A stretch of DNA of 41,724 nucleotides, from contig DYGR01000027.1 in assembly GCA_020724545.1 (NCBI GenBank), forward strand, positions 1 through 41,724, in the 5' to 3' direction. Each line of letters opens with the position of its first letter. Within the stretch, counting starts at the first letter, position 1. The notes below the pieces were generated by a model, which made no database searches, was not told where the DNA came from, and saw only the letters and a list, made by a program, of their open reading frames with translations. The position numbers were made by a program, and so were the translations under genes. Positions 34,212 to 41,724 of the stretch are shown piece after piece. The stretch is from Candidatus Methanoperedens nitratireducens (GTDB lineage Archaea; Halobacteriota; Methanosarcinia; Methanosarcinales; Methanoperedenaceae).

Positions 34212-35948
34212 TTACTTCCCCTTCAGTTTACTGAATTCTTCTTCCATGTTCTTTGTGACCGTGCCAAGCGCTCCGTCAAAATCCTTCTCGAATTTGATCT
34301 TTGCAAGTTCGTCTTTTGATTTTAATTTCATGATATCTTCGATAGGAGCCCCGGTTTCAAGTGCTGACTGAGCCCTGTTGCCCCATGTTGTGATGGCTTT
34401 TAATAGCTTGTACTGTTTATCCATGGGACAGAATGTATCCACATCATGGTATGCGTTCTGCTGCAGGAAGAATTCTCTTATCATCCTTGCGATCTCAAGC
34501 GTCAACTGCTGGTCTTCGGGTAGTGCATCTGAGCCCACAAGTTGAACGATCTCCTGAAGCTCTGCCTCTTTCTGCAATAACTCCATCGCATCGTCCCTGA
34601 GCTTTGACCACTCGGTAGATACACTCTCATTATACCAGTCTCCCAGTGCCTTTGTGTATAATGAATAACTGTTAAGCCAGTTTATTGCAGGGAAGTGCCT
34701 TCTCTGGGCAAGTTTTGCATCAAGTGCCCAGAATACCTTGGCAATACGGAGCGTGTTCTGGGTAACAGGCTCTGAGAAGTCTCCACCAGGAGGCGAAACG
34801 GCTCCTATGACCGTAATCGAGCCCTCTCTTCCGCAGAGTGCCTTCACCTTACCTGCACGCTCATAGAACTCTGATAGTCTTGCTGCAAGATAGGCAGGAT
34901 ATCCCTCCTCGCCCGGCATCTCCTCAAGCCGTGATGAGATCTCTCTCATTGCCTCTGCCCATCTCGATGTCGAATCTGCCATCAGGGATACATCATACCC
35001 CATGTCCCTGTAATACTCGGCAATAGTGATCCCTGTGTAAACAGAGGCTTCCCTTGCTGCCACAGGCATATTAGATGTATTTGCGATCAGCACCGTCCTC
35101 TCCATTAGAGGCCGACCTGTCTTTGGGTCTTCAAGCTCAGGGAATTCGTTCAGGACATCTGCCATCTCGTTACCGCGCTCACCGCACCCGATATATACCA
35201 CTATCTCGGTATCGCTCCATTTTGCAAGCTGCTGCTGTGTAACTGTTTTTCCGCTTCCGAAAGGACCCGGAATAGCCGCTGTTCCTCCCTTTGCTACAGG
35301 GAAAAGACCGTCAAGGATCCTCTGGCCTGTAATCAGGGGTGTATTCGGCATTAATTTCTTGTTCACAGGTCTTGGCTTTCTGACAGGCCACTTCTGCATC
35401 ATCATGAGTTGTTTTCCATCGCCCAGTGTGCATATCACATCATCGACCTTGAATTTGCCCTTCTTTATATCACTGACAGTGCCCGATACATTGGGGGGAA
35501 CCATGATCCTGTGTTCGATGTTCTCTGTCTCCTGAACAGTTCCTATTACATCGCCCCCATTCACTTTATCTCCTTTGCTTACCGTGGGTACAAAATCCCA
35601 TTCTTTCTCACGCGAGAGACCATCTGCAAAGACGCCGCGTTTTATAAAATCGCCCATGCTGCCCTTTAAGACAGGAAGGGGACGCTGGATTCCATCATAG
35701 ATACTCTCAAGCAGGCCGGGCCCGAGCTCGACAGAGAGCGGCATGCCCGTATTCTCAACAGGCTCACCAGGTCTTATACCAGAGGTCTCTTCATAGACCT
35801 GTACAGTGGATTTGTCGCCTTCTATACCTATCACTTCACCCATTAATCCTTCATCTCCGACCTTGACCACATCGTACATTCTGGTACTTAAACCGCTTAT
35901 GATGACAACTGGTCCTGATATTCTATAAATTTTACCTTTTGCTTTCAT
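34212..35948 (-). CDS. atpA: A-type ATP synthase catalytic subunit A
   Basis: 578 residues from the ATG at 35948 (AGGTG nine bases upstream); an in-frame GTG at 35960 adds four. P-loop GPFGSGKT at 228-235, the archaeal A-type form, within [17 protein letters not shown]. The A-specific insert (about 110-190) and Walker B region [18 protein letters not shown] are present. It hydrolyses or synthesises ATP at the A/B interface. Central gene of the operon. Confidence 0.97.
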   Translation of the reverse strand: MKAKGKIYRISGPVVIISGLSTRMYDVVKVGDEGLMGEVIGIEGDKSTVQVYEETSGIRPGEPVENTGMPLSVELGPGLLESIYDGIQRPLPVLKGSMGDFIKRGVFADGLSREKEWDFVPTVSKGDKVNGGDVIGTVQETENIEHRIMVPPNVSGTVSDIKKGKFKVDDVICTLGDGKQLMMMQKWPVRKPRPVNKKLMPNTPLITGQRILDGLFPVAKGGTAAIPGPFGSGKTVTQQQLAKWSDTEIVVYIGCGERGNEMADVLNEFPELEDPKTGRPLMERTVLIANTSNMPVAAREASVYTGITIAEYYRDMGYDVSLMADSTSRWAEAMREISSRLEEMPGEEGYPAYLAARLSEFYERAGKVKALCGREGSITVIGAVSPPGGDFSEPVTQNTLRIAKVFWALDAKLAQRRHFPAINWLNSYSLYTKALGDWYNESVSTEWSKLRDDAMELLQKEAELQEIVQLVGSDALPEDQQLTLEIARMIREFFLQQNAYHDVDTFCPMDKQYKLLKAITTWGNRAQSALETGAPIEDIMKLKSKDELAKIKFEKDFDGALGTVTKNMEEEFSKLKGK

Positions 35949-35984
35949 TTTGCAAGACACCTACTGTTTATTTTGATTAGCATA

Positions 35985-36284
35985 TTATTTCCAGAGATCA
36001 ACACCCACTGCCTGTTTTATCTTCTCCCTGATATTTGTGCTCTCGCCCTTTCCACCAATGGTTATCACCGTGGGCTCCACAGAGTCATCAAGTATTTTCT
36101 GCATCTGGGAAGACAACTTCCCTATATCATCATTATGAATCACAAGGATCCCGACAGTCCTGTCGTTCAGTATGCCCTGGATCCTGGATTCAATGTTATC
36201 AGGCGTCGCATCATAGGTCTTTCTGATACCTGCAAGTCGAAACCCTAATACAAAATCGCTATTTCCGATAACTGCAATCTCCAT
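35985..36284 (-). CDS. atpF: A-type ATP synthase subunit F
   Basis: 99 residues: MEIAVIGNSDFVLGFRLAGI, then VGILVIHNDDIGKLSSQMQKIL, matching the Rossmann-like F subunit of the central stalk. It binds subunit D and the A3B3 head. It directly abuts the atpC stop (36285). Confidence 0.95.
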   Translation of the reverse strand: MEIAVIGNSDFVLGFRLAGIRKTYDATPDNIESRIQGILNDRTVGILVIHNDDIGKLSSQMQKILDDSVEPTVITIGGKGESTNIREKIKQAVGVDLWK

Positions 36285-37304
36285 CTACATCACCAGGTGG
36301 GCTTTAATTATCTCTTCTGGAAGAACCGTCTCTTTTCCGCGCACGATTACTCGAAGGTTATCCACCTCGATCTTCTTGCTCAATATATAATCGAGAATAG
36401 GAAGAATCGAAAGCGGATAATAGTAGGATATGCGGGAGGCATACACAAGTCCGTATTTATCAAGACGGGGTTCAATATTCACAAGAGAGGTAAGATCACC
36501 GCTGACATCCGATATCGCATTCCAGTAAGAGTATTCCTCAAGAGCACGTACGAATTCACCAAGAGACATGGATGCAAGTCTTGTAAGATCGCTATCCTTC
36601 AATTCCATCCCGCCCGGGATAAGAAGCTTGATTATGTCATCGCGCTCCATACCTGCCCGCTTCATCCTGAAGAGCATCTTCAGATTCTTGAGGTCTATCT
36701 CTGTTCTGAGGAATTTCAGGAATAACTTATTGCCTGTGGCCGCCACAGCTTTAATGAGGTTTGTATAATACATCATGTCAAGAGCGTTCTCGATCTGTGC
36801 CAGATCACCCTTGTATCCCTCAAGCGCAGGATAATAAGGTGTTCTGGCGAATGCTCCGATCACACCCTCAAGCGTACCGATCCTGACGATCTCGGATAGA
36901 TCCCTGTATCTTAACTGGCCTCCTGAGACCACGTCCTCAAGGATCTCATCCTCGCTTGCACCTGAGAATTTCCCTCTCAGGATGGTCTTTATATTCCAGA
37001 TATCCCATAAGCGAAGATACTCTGTTATCAAAATGTTGGCTTCGTTCTGCGATACTTCTATTAATTTGCGGTATGTCAGTGCAAGGTTCTGGTTCAGCGC
37101 ATGCTCAAAAAGATCAGTACCGCTATATTTTTTACTGAGTTCATCAACATCTTTTTTATAATCTGATTCACCGATGAAACGGGTTATCTCTGGTATCTCC
37201 ATGTTGAGGAACTTGGGATACATCTCCTTCGGGATGAGCTTGCTTTTCATAGCCCTGACCCTGGCTACAATATATGCGTATTTTGTACCGTCTGAGGCTG
37301 CCAT
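36285..37304 (-). CDS. atpC: A-type ATP synthase subunit C
   Basis: 339 residues, largely helical. KYAYIVARVRAMKSKLIPKEMYPKFL at the start and LRLWDIWNIKTILRGKFSGASEDEI in the middle match the V/A-type C (yeast d) socket subunit, which links the central stalk to the K-ring. Start 9 bases after the atpE stop. Confidence 0.95.
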   Translation of the reverse strand: MAASDGTKYAYIVARVRAMKSKLIPKEMYPKFLNMEIPEITRFIGESDYKKDVDELSKKYSGTDLFEHALNQNLALTYRKLIEVSQNEANILITEYLRLWDIWNIKTILRGKFSGASEDEILEDVVSGGQLRYRDLSEIVRIGTLEGVIGAFARTPYYPALEGYKGDLAQIENALDMMYYTNLIKAVAATGNKLFLKFLRTEIDLKNLKMLFRMKRAGMERDDIIKLLIPGGMELKDSDLTRLASMSLGEFVRALEEYSYWNAISDVSGDLTSLVNIEPRLDKYGLVYASRISYYYPLSILPILDYILSKKIEVDNLRVIVRGKETVLPEEIIKAHLVM

Positions 37305-37313
37305 ATCTTTCTT

Positions 37314-37865
37314 TCACCTGAACAGGATATCAGAGACTTCCTTCAAGGAACGTTCATTGGCATTTTTTAAGATCGTCTCGTACCGAAGATCCAGAAACTC
37401 TGTTCCAGCCTCGTTCTCTATAACAACGCCTCCGATACAGTCGATCTCACCCGCATAATCGAGCTTTGTAAGTTTTTTGACTGCTGACCTATCCTTTGCT
37501 CTTGAGTATATCTTGGTATTGCTATCTTCATTTTTTACTATGATCAGTTTAAGAAGCTTCTGGTTCCTCTCAGCCGGGAGTTTATTGATGGTATCTTTTG
37601 CACTTGCATATACTTCATCAAGTAGCTCCTTGCGTGCGTTAAGCGTCGCCCTTTTGACCTCAAGATTTGCGCTTGATAATTCCTGCTGCCTCATCCTGTC
37701 GATCTCTTTCCTGACAGCTTCCTGTCTTGCAGCTTTGATCCGAGCTGCCTGGGATTGGGCATCTGCAATAATCTTCGACACTTCTTGATATGTCTCTCCG
37801 CTGATCCTGTCAGCTTCTGCTTTGCCTTTGGCCCTGATCTCTTCAACTATCGCATCAAGTCCCAT
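37314..37865 (-). CDS. atpE: A-type ATP synthase subunit E (peripheral stalk)
   Basis: 183 residues: the N-terminal two thirds is a charged helix (about 3-90, VEEIRAKGKAEADRISGET and AARIKAARQEAVRKEI) and the C-terminal part is a globular domain (CIGGVVIENEAGTEFLDLRYETIL). It pairs with subunit H as the peripheral stator. Ten bases separate it from atpK. Confidence 0.93.
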   Translation of the reverse strand: MGLDAIVEEIRAKGKAEADRISGETYQEVSKIIADAQSQAARIKAARQEAVRKEIDRMRQQELSSANLEVKRATLNARKELLDEVYASAKDTINKLPAERNQKLLKLIIVKNEDSNTKIYSRAKDRSAVKKLTKLDYAGEIDCIGGVVIENEAGTEFLDLRYETILKNANERSLKEVSDILFR

Positions 37866-37875
37866 GTCTTTAGCC

Positions 37876-38103
37876 CTAGAACACGAACAGTAATATCAAT
37901 GATACTACCAATCCGAATATGACGATAGATTCGGGGATTACAGTCATCAGCAAGCCCTTACCAAAGAACTTCTCGTCCTCTGCCATTGCGCCTACTGCTG
38001 CTGCTCCTATTGCCTGTTCTCCGAGGCCCGCGCCTATGCCCGCGAGTCCTACTGCCAATCCTGCTCCAACTGCTACCATTCCAGCTTGTGATGGATCTAC
38101 CAT
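37876..38103 (-). CDS. atpK: A-type ATP synthase subunit K (rotor ring proteolipid)
   Basis: 75 residues from the ATG at 38103 (MVDPSQAGMV); the frame extends upstream to 38190 only by overlapping atpI. A two-helix hairpin with a Gly/Ala-rich first helix (GLAVGLAGIGAGLGEQAIG), polar loop AEDEKFF, and a second helix with the ion-binding glutamate in VIPESIVIFG (P58, E59, S60). Q30 in helix 1 with E59-S60 resembles the Na+-binding pattern of some ring subunits. One glutamate per hairpin. Confidence 0.92.
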   Translation of the reverse strand: MVDPSQAGMVAVGAGLAVGLAGIGAGLGEQAIGAAAVGAMAEDEKFFGKGLLMTVIPESIVIFGLVVSLILLFVF

Positions 38104-38107
38104 TTTT

Positions 38108-40078
38108 TTATTCCTCCGTATATTTTCTTCTATATCCAAAGGGGATGTATTTTCTACCTCCACCTTCATAAAATTTAGTGAAGAATTCAACGTACTGAAG
38201 CCTCAATGAGTGAAGCCCAGGACCCAGAACTCCCAGTATCAGGTTTATTAAGTGCCCGATAAACAGAACTACTACACCCACAAGTGCAAGGCCGATCCCT
38301 CCTCCAAGCAATACATGATCGGGCTTTATGAACAGGTCCATTGAGAGCGTGTTCACTGCAAGAGCTATCCCTGCTGAGGACAGACCTATTGCAAGGATCC
38401 TTGCGTATGACAGAACATTGCTTAAGAGTGTGGGTATCTCCATTATAGAAATAAATCCTTCACCTTTTATCAAAAGGATTATTCCTATCAGGGCAAGTCC
38501 CATTCCCCCGATAATGACGGGGTCATTTAACCTGATCGATGACCCTGACATCAGGGATGGCATTAATTCAGCTATAGCAACAACGCCGCCGATCAATATC
38601 AACATCCAGCTTCCCTTCGCGTAAATCGCATGACCTAATCCGTGCCCTATTGTAACATTGCGGAAGCCAATAATAAGTCCAAGAGAAATATGCAAAATAC
38701 CAATTATTAAAGTTATCATAAGCAGCGATTGTACAGAATCGAACCTGTGAATGGGTAGATGAAGCCCTGCAATCGCGGGGGCAGCAATTCCAAGGATTCC
38801 CTCCTCCATGTGCCCTTTGATCTCTATATTGAAGAGCGGGAAGCCAAATAATTCCCCGTAGATAACACCGAATACCACAGAGAGTACTGCTGAGAGCAAC
38901 AGTATAGATGCAAGTGCATTAAGTCCTCCTGTTTTGAATTTATTTTTAATTACAAGAGCTAAACCTGCAAGGATAATACCGTACCCAACATCCCCCAGCA
39001 TAATGGCATAAAACAGCGGAAATGTTATGAAGAGCATGACCGCAGGGTCTATCTCCCTGTATTTGGGGGTTGCAAAGGTATTGATTAAGAGTTCAAATGG
39101 TTTTGCAGGCGCAGGATTCTCAAGCTCGATAGGTATCTCTTCTTCCTTCACCTCTTCGAGTCTTGTTAGATATGCCTTTCCATTCGTACTCTCCTGTAAT
39201 CTGGATTCTAATTCGTTGTATTTTTTTGATGGCACCCATCCATCTATAATAAACGCATTTGCACTTGTAGCAAACCTGAGCGGGGCTTCAGCCTTCTGGG
39301 TCTCTATCGAGAGGAATTCATCAGATGCCATTATAAAATCAGAATACTCTTTCTTGATGGTATCAAGTTCTGATCTTATGGAGTCATGATTCTCTTTAAG
39401 AGTAGAGACCTCGTTTGTGAGTTGATTGAGTATAACCGGTGGGTTGCCTTTTAGCTCAGGCACCTTTAATTCAACATACGAGCGCTCATCCTGTAAGAGC
39501 TTCTGAACCTCATCCTCGTATATCTTTGGAATAAAGAGCGCAAATATCTTTCTTTTTTCGTACTCTCCTGTGAATAATTCATAATTATTTGTTATCCTCA
39601 AGAGCTTTGGTTCTATGTCATCTGCGATAAAACCAGTATACACCTTTATAGTCTCATAACCCTGGTAGGCTTCAAAAGATAACGGAAGCCCGAAGAATGG
39701 CTTAACAGCCGATATGAGGTCTTCTTTTTCTTTTATCTTGAACTCAATACCTCTTAGTTCATCAAAGCGGGATGAGACCTCTTTCTGAAGTTCTGTGATC
39801 TTCTCATCGATCCGGGAAGGTAATTCCTTTGAGCTCTGCTTTGATGCAGGCTCTTTCCCTGTTATCCCGAGCTGGCTTGATATCGCCCGCAAAGAGAGAA
39901 GATACTCCGAGAGTTTAGAAGCTGGTTTCAGGGGCCTTCCTATCTTGAAATCCTCATTCTCCTCTGTATAGTCGGTTATATGCAGCATGTTTAACCTGTG
40001 AAGCGTGGAAATGACTGGCTCAATTGTATCTTTTGTGCCTGCAATAACGACACGGGTCATTTTTGTTGGTTTAAGCAT
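38108..40078 (-). CDS. atpI: A-type ATP synthase subunit I (stator/ion channel, 'a' subunit)
   Basis: 656 residues. A cytoplasmic N-terminal domain with coiled coil (about 1-330) precedes about seven to eight membrane helices. PLFYAIMLGDVGYGIILAG is the conserved first-helix region, and the last helix ends LGVLGPGLHSLRLQYVEFFTKFYEGGG, carrying the essential arginine in HSLRLQ. It forms the ion half-channels at the K-ring. It overlaps the upstream atpH gene by eight bases (40071-40078). Confidence 0.95.
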   Translation of the reverse strand: MLKPTKMTRVVIAGTKDTIEPVISTLHRLNMLHITDYTEENEDFKIGRPLKPASKLSEYLLSLRAISSQLGITGKEPASKQSSKELPSRIDEKITELQKEVSSRFDELRGIEFKIKEKEDLISAVKPFFGLPLSFEAYQGYETIKVYTGFIADDIEPKLLRITNNYELFTGEYEKRKIFALFIPKIYEDEVQKLLQDERSYVELKVPELKGNPPVILNQLTNEVSTLKENHDSIRSELDTIKKEYSDFIMASDEFLSIETQKAEAPLRFATSANAFIIDGWVPSKKYNELESRLQESTNGKAYLTRLEEVKEEEIPIELENPAPAKPFELLINTFATPKYREIDPAVMLFITFPLFYAIMLGDVGYGIILAGLALVIKNKFKTGGLNALASILLLSAVLSVVFGVIYGELFGFPLFNIEIKGHMEEGILGIAAPAIAGLHLPIHRFDSVQSLLMITLIIGILHISLGLIIGFRNVTIGHGLGHAIYAKGSWMLILIGGVVAIAELMPSLMSGSSIRLNDPVIIGGMGLALIGIILLIKGEGFISIMEIPTLLSNVLSYARILAIGLSSAGIALAVNTLSMDLFIKPDHVLLGGGIGLALVGVVVLFIGHLINLILGVLGPGLHSLRLQYVEFFTKFYEGGGRKYIPFGYRRKYTEE

Positions 40079-40397
40079 TCGCTGCCCTCTCGAACTCAGT
40101 TAAAATAAATTTTGTGGCATCTGGTATGTTCTTCTTCGATCTCATTTTGATCATCTCAGCTTCTTCAATGCCCTTCCTTATGATCTTCTCTCTCTCCTCT
40201 TTGATGATCTTTCTTGCTTTACTTATCTCTGATTCGGCATATTCCCGGGCCTCCTCCTCGGCTTTTCTGATAATCTCTTTGGATTGCACCAGGGCTTCAG
40301 AGATCTTTTTATTCCTCATCTCGTTTGCACTGGCAACTAAAGATTTCGCCTCCTCCTCGGCCCGCTTAATCTCGGATAAAATTTCATCTCGTGCCAT
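40071..40397 (-). CDS. atpH: A-type ATP synthase subunit H (peripheral stalk)
   Basis: 108 residues, almost entirely one long charged helix (EILSEIKRAEEEAKSLVAS, EAREYAESEISKARKIIKEE) typical of AhaH/V-type G stator subunits that form a coiled coil with E. First gene of the nine-gene operon. Confidence 0.9.
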   Translation of the reverse strand: MARDEILSEIKRAEEEAKSLVASANEMRNKKISEALVQSKEIIRKAEEEAREYAESEISKARKIIKEEREKIIRKGIEEAEMIKMRSKKNIPDATKFILTEFERAANA

Positions 40398-40525
40398 TGA
40401 AATCCTCTAAATTCGAAGTAATAAGGTTCATTTTTAACCTCAAATATGGGAGCAACTACTTAAATTATTCGGTTTCAGGCAGGTTTTTTTGTTATGCGCA
40501 GCACGATTCTTAATGAAAAATCATT
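40398..40525 (-). promoter_or_regulatory. Promoter region of the ATP synthase operon
   Basis: 128 AT-rich bases between the isomerase gene and atpH. Read on the minus strand, TAATTTAAG at about 40458-40466 is a TATA-box candidate about 60-65 bases before the ATG, giving a 5' leader of roughly 35 bases, and GAGGAT precedes the ATG at spacing four. No operator is apparent. Confidence 0.45.
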
Positions 40526-41467
40526 TTATTTCGTTGTGTTAGAGTTTATCTCCTCTATCCCCCAGCCCAGGAAATCCTTGATGATGATATACGCCATCTC
40601 AGGAGGGATCGCTCCGATCTCAGTGCAGATCAGGTCAATATACTCACGCGGGGTCACATCAAAAGCCGGGTTTCTCACCCTGATGTTTTGAAATTCATTC
40701 AGTTTCTCCATGCTGATCACCTCACTGCTATCCCGCTCCTCTATTTCAACAAGCTCACCCAGTATTGTTCTGGGGCTGAACTTATATGTCTCGGCAGCTA
40801 TAATCACATTCGTTCTGGCCTCATTGGCTGCCAGTGCAAGCTGGGAAGTCCCTATCTTGTTGATAACAGATCCATTAACCGCTACTGCATCTGCCCCCAT
40901 GACCACAAGATCAACCTCCTTCATGAAAAAGCGCACAGCAGAGTCCACGATCAATGATGTATTTATCCCGAGTTCATCAAGCTGTTTGATGGTCAGGTAT
41001 CCCTGATACCTTGGCCTTGACTCGGTGGCGATGACGTTGATCTCCTTGCCCTGTGCATGCGCTGTTGCCATTATGGAGATGGCAGCAGATGAATCACAGT
41101 GTGTCATTATAGTATCGCCATCGCGCACTCGCTTTGATCCTATCTCTCCAATCCTCCTGACCGCGTTCTTGGAATTTGTAATGAACTCATCCGCCAGTGC
41201 TTTAATATTCACTCTGGCCTCATCTACTGTATCTCCTCTGTACCGCATCACCCACCTCACTGCATTGGGCAGGGATACAGCAGTGGGGCGTGTGTTTATA
41301 AGCAGGTCTGCGGCGTATCTCATCTTCTCATTAAAATCATTCAGGTCATCTGACACAACGCGGGCAGCATAATCTCGAAGCTCTGCCGCCGCAGCCCGCG
41401 CTATCCTGCCAGCGCCCCGTATTTCCATTGATCTTATCTTCTGTGCAGTCTCTAAAAGCCCTCTCAT
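40526..41467 (-). CDS. Ribose-1,5-bisphosphate isomerase (eIF2B-alpha-like)
   Basis: 313 residues of the eIF2B/MtnA/R15Pi superfamily. R15Pi-type features: the N-terminal RGAGRIARAAAAELRDYA, catalytic cysteine C124 in TIMTHCDSSA, aspartate D193 in VVMGADAVAVNGSVINKIGT, and the C-terminal NPAFDVTPREYID. It converts ribose-1,5-bisphosphate to ribulose-1,5-bisphosphate in the archaeal AMP pathway that feeds type III Rubisco. AMP phosphorylase and Rubisco are not in the window. It lies upstream of the atp operon on the same strand, separated by a promoter-like gap. Confidence 0.9.
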   Translation of the reverse strand: MRGLLETAQKIRSMEIRGAGRIARAAAAELRDYAARVVSDDLNDFNEKMRYAADLLINTRPTAVSLPNAVRWVMRYRGDTVDEARVNIKALADEFITNSKNAVRRIGEIGSKRVRDGDTIMTHCDSSAAISIMATAHAQGKEINVIATESRPRYQGYLTIKQLDELGINTSLIVDSAVRFFMKEVDLVVMGADAVAVNGSVINKIGTSQLALAANEARTNVIIAAETYKFSPRTILGELVEIEERDSSEVISMEKLNEFQNIRVRNPAFDVTPREYIDLICTEIGAIPPEMAYIIIKDFLGWGIEEINSNTTK

Positions 41468-41478
41468 AATATTGGGGT

Positions 41479-41533
41479 CAAGGGGTCAGAGGAAACCCGT
41501 TTGCTTTAGCTACGGGAGGAATCTGACCCCTTG
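41479..41533. repeat. Long hairpin (REP-like) upstream of the isomerase gene
   Basis: CAAGGGGTCAGA (41479-41490) and TCTGACCCCTTG (41522-41533) form a perfect 12-bp stem. Inside, CCCGT and ACGGG can extend it. It lies about 12 bases upstream of the isomerase ATG. GGGGTCAGA-type palindromes are often associated with IS200-like REP transposases. From here to the window end (41534-41724) no gene is recognised. Confidence 0.6.
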
Positions 41534-41724
41534 CATTAATATATACAGGATTAACGAACCTGCTATCGTTTTCTTGTGTCAGTAGAGGAGAATTTTTGCA
41601 GCAGATACCATCTGGTTCTGCTCTGGAATTCTCGAAACCAGTTAGAGCCGCATCGGAGTTGTTAGAAGGCGTTTTTAAATCCAGCACACTGAGAGTTTCC
41701 TCTAAACCGTTGCGTCGGTTTACT

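Noticed and set aside
41478-41687. 69-codon frame at the right end of the window (minus strand)
   Set aside because: It runs through the GGGGTCAGA hairpin, has no family resemblance and no clear ribosome binding site; probably chance, or a decayed mobile-element tail.

Overview
The window looks like a chromosomal piece of a euryarchaeon, most likely from the methanogen/ANME side of the Methanosarcinia-like lineages. Supporting genes are a complete A-type ATP synthase operon in archaeal order (H-I-K-E-C-F-A-B-D), a ribose-1,5-bisphosphate isomerase, an archaeal L-aspartate dehydrogenase beside NadC, a zinc-ribbon/PUA/ferredoxin sulfonucleotide-reductase-like protein, GGTGA-type ribosome binding sites and several apparently leaderless promoters. 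No gene in the window fixes the genus.

Layout. 0.2-1.0 kb: a small DUF2283/DUF4258 toxin-antitoxin-like pair and the stump of a type III DNA methyltransferase. 1.1-3.4 kb: two overlapping glycosyltransferases. 3.5-6.1 kb: an aspartase-like lyase and threonine synthase. 6.2-10.2 kb: two small membrane proteins, the multidomain PP-loop/ferredoxin protein, a small HTH regulator, a Sua5-type threonylcarbamoyl-AMP synthase and a 2[4Fe-4S] ferredoxin. 10.35-15.0 kb: a nucleotide-sugar operon (UDP-glucose dehydrogenase, GDP-mannose synthesis, an NDP-sugar pyrophosphorylase, UDP-glucuronate decarboxylase). 15.0-20.3 kb: tRNA-Cys, nadC and nadX as a divergent pair, tatC, a site-2 protease, cutA and a flavin reductase.

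20.3-32.2 kb is an accessory island. It holds a THEP1-type NTPase truncated at a dispersed repeat, an AbrB/zinc-finger protein, two copies of one vapBC locus identical over about 698 bp, another antitoxin/PIN pair, hicAB, a four-zinc-ribbon PD-(D/E)XK-like nuclease, a HEPN gene followed by a PIN gene split by an IS630-family insertion, a DUF4352 lipoprotein-like gene, a MITE-like element with an 8-bp target duplication, an IS200-type transposase remnant, and an ArsR-type regulator divergent from an unknown protein with a palindromic operator between them. Four copies (two full, two half) of an unidentified dispersed repeat lie in this island.

32.2-41.5 kb returns to core genome: the ATP synthase operon, all on the minus strand, preceded by the ribose-1,5-bisphosphate isomerase gene and a long hairpin.

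The housekeeping blocks cover surface-sugar precursor synthesis, de novo NAD synthesis from aspartate, protein export and energy conservation. The island is a toxin-antitoxin/RNase accumulation site with clear traces of transposition, truncation and recent duplication.
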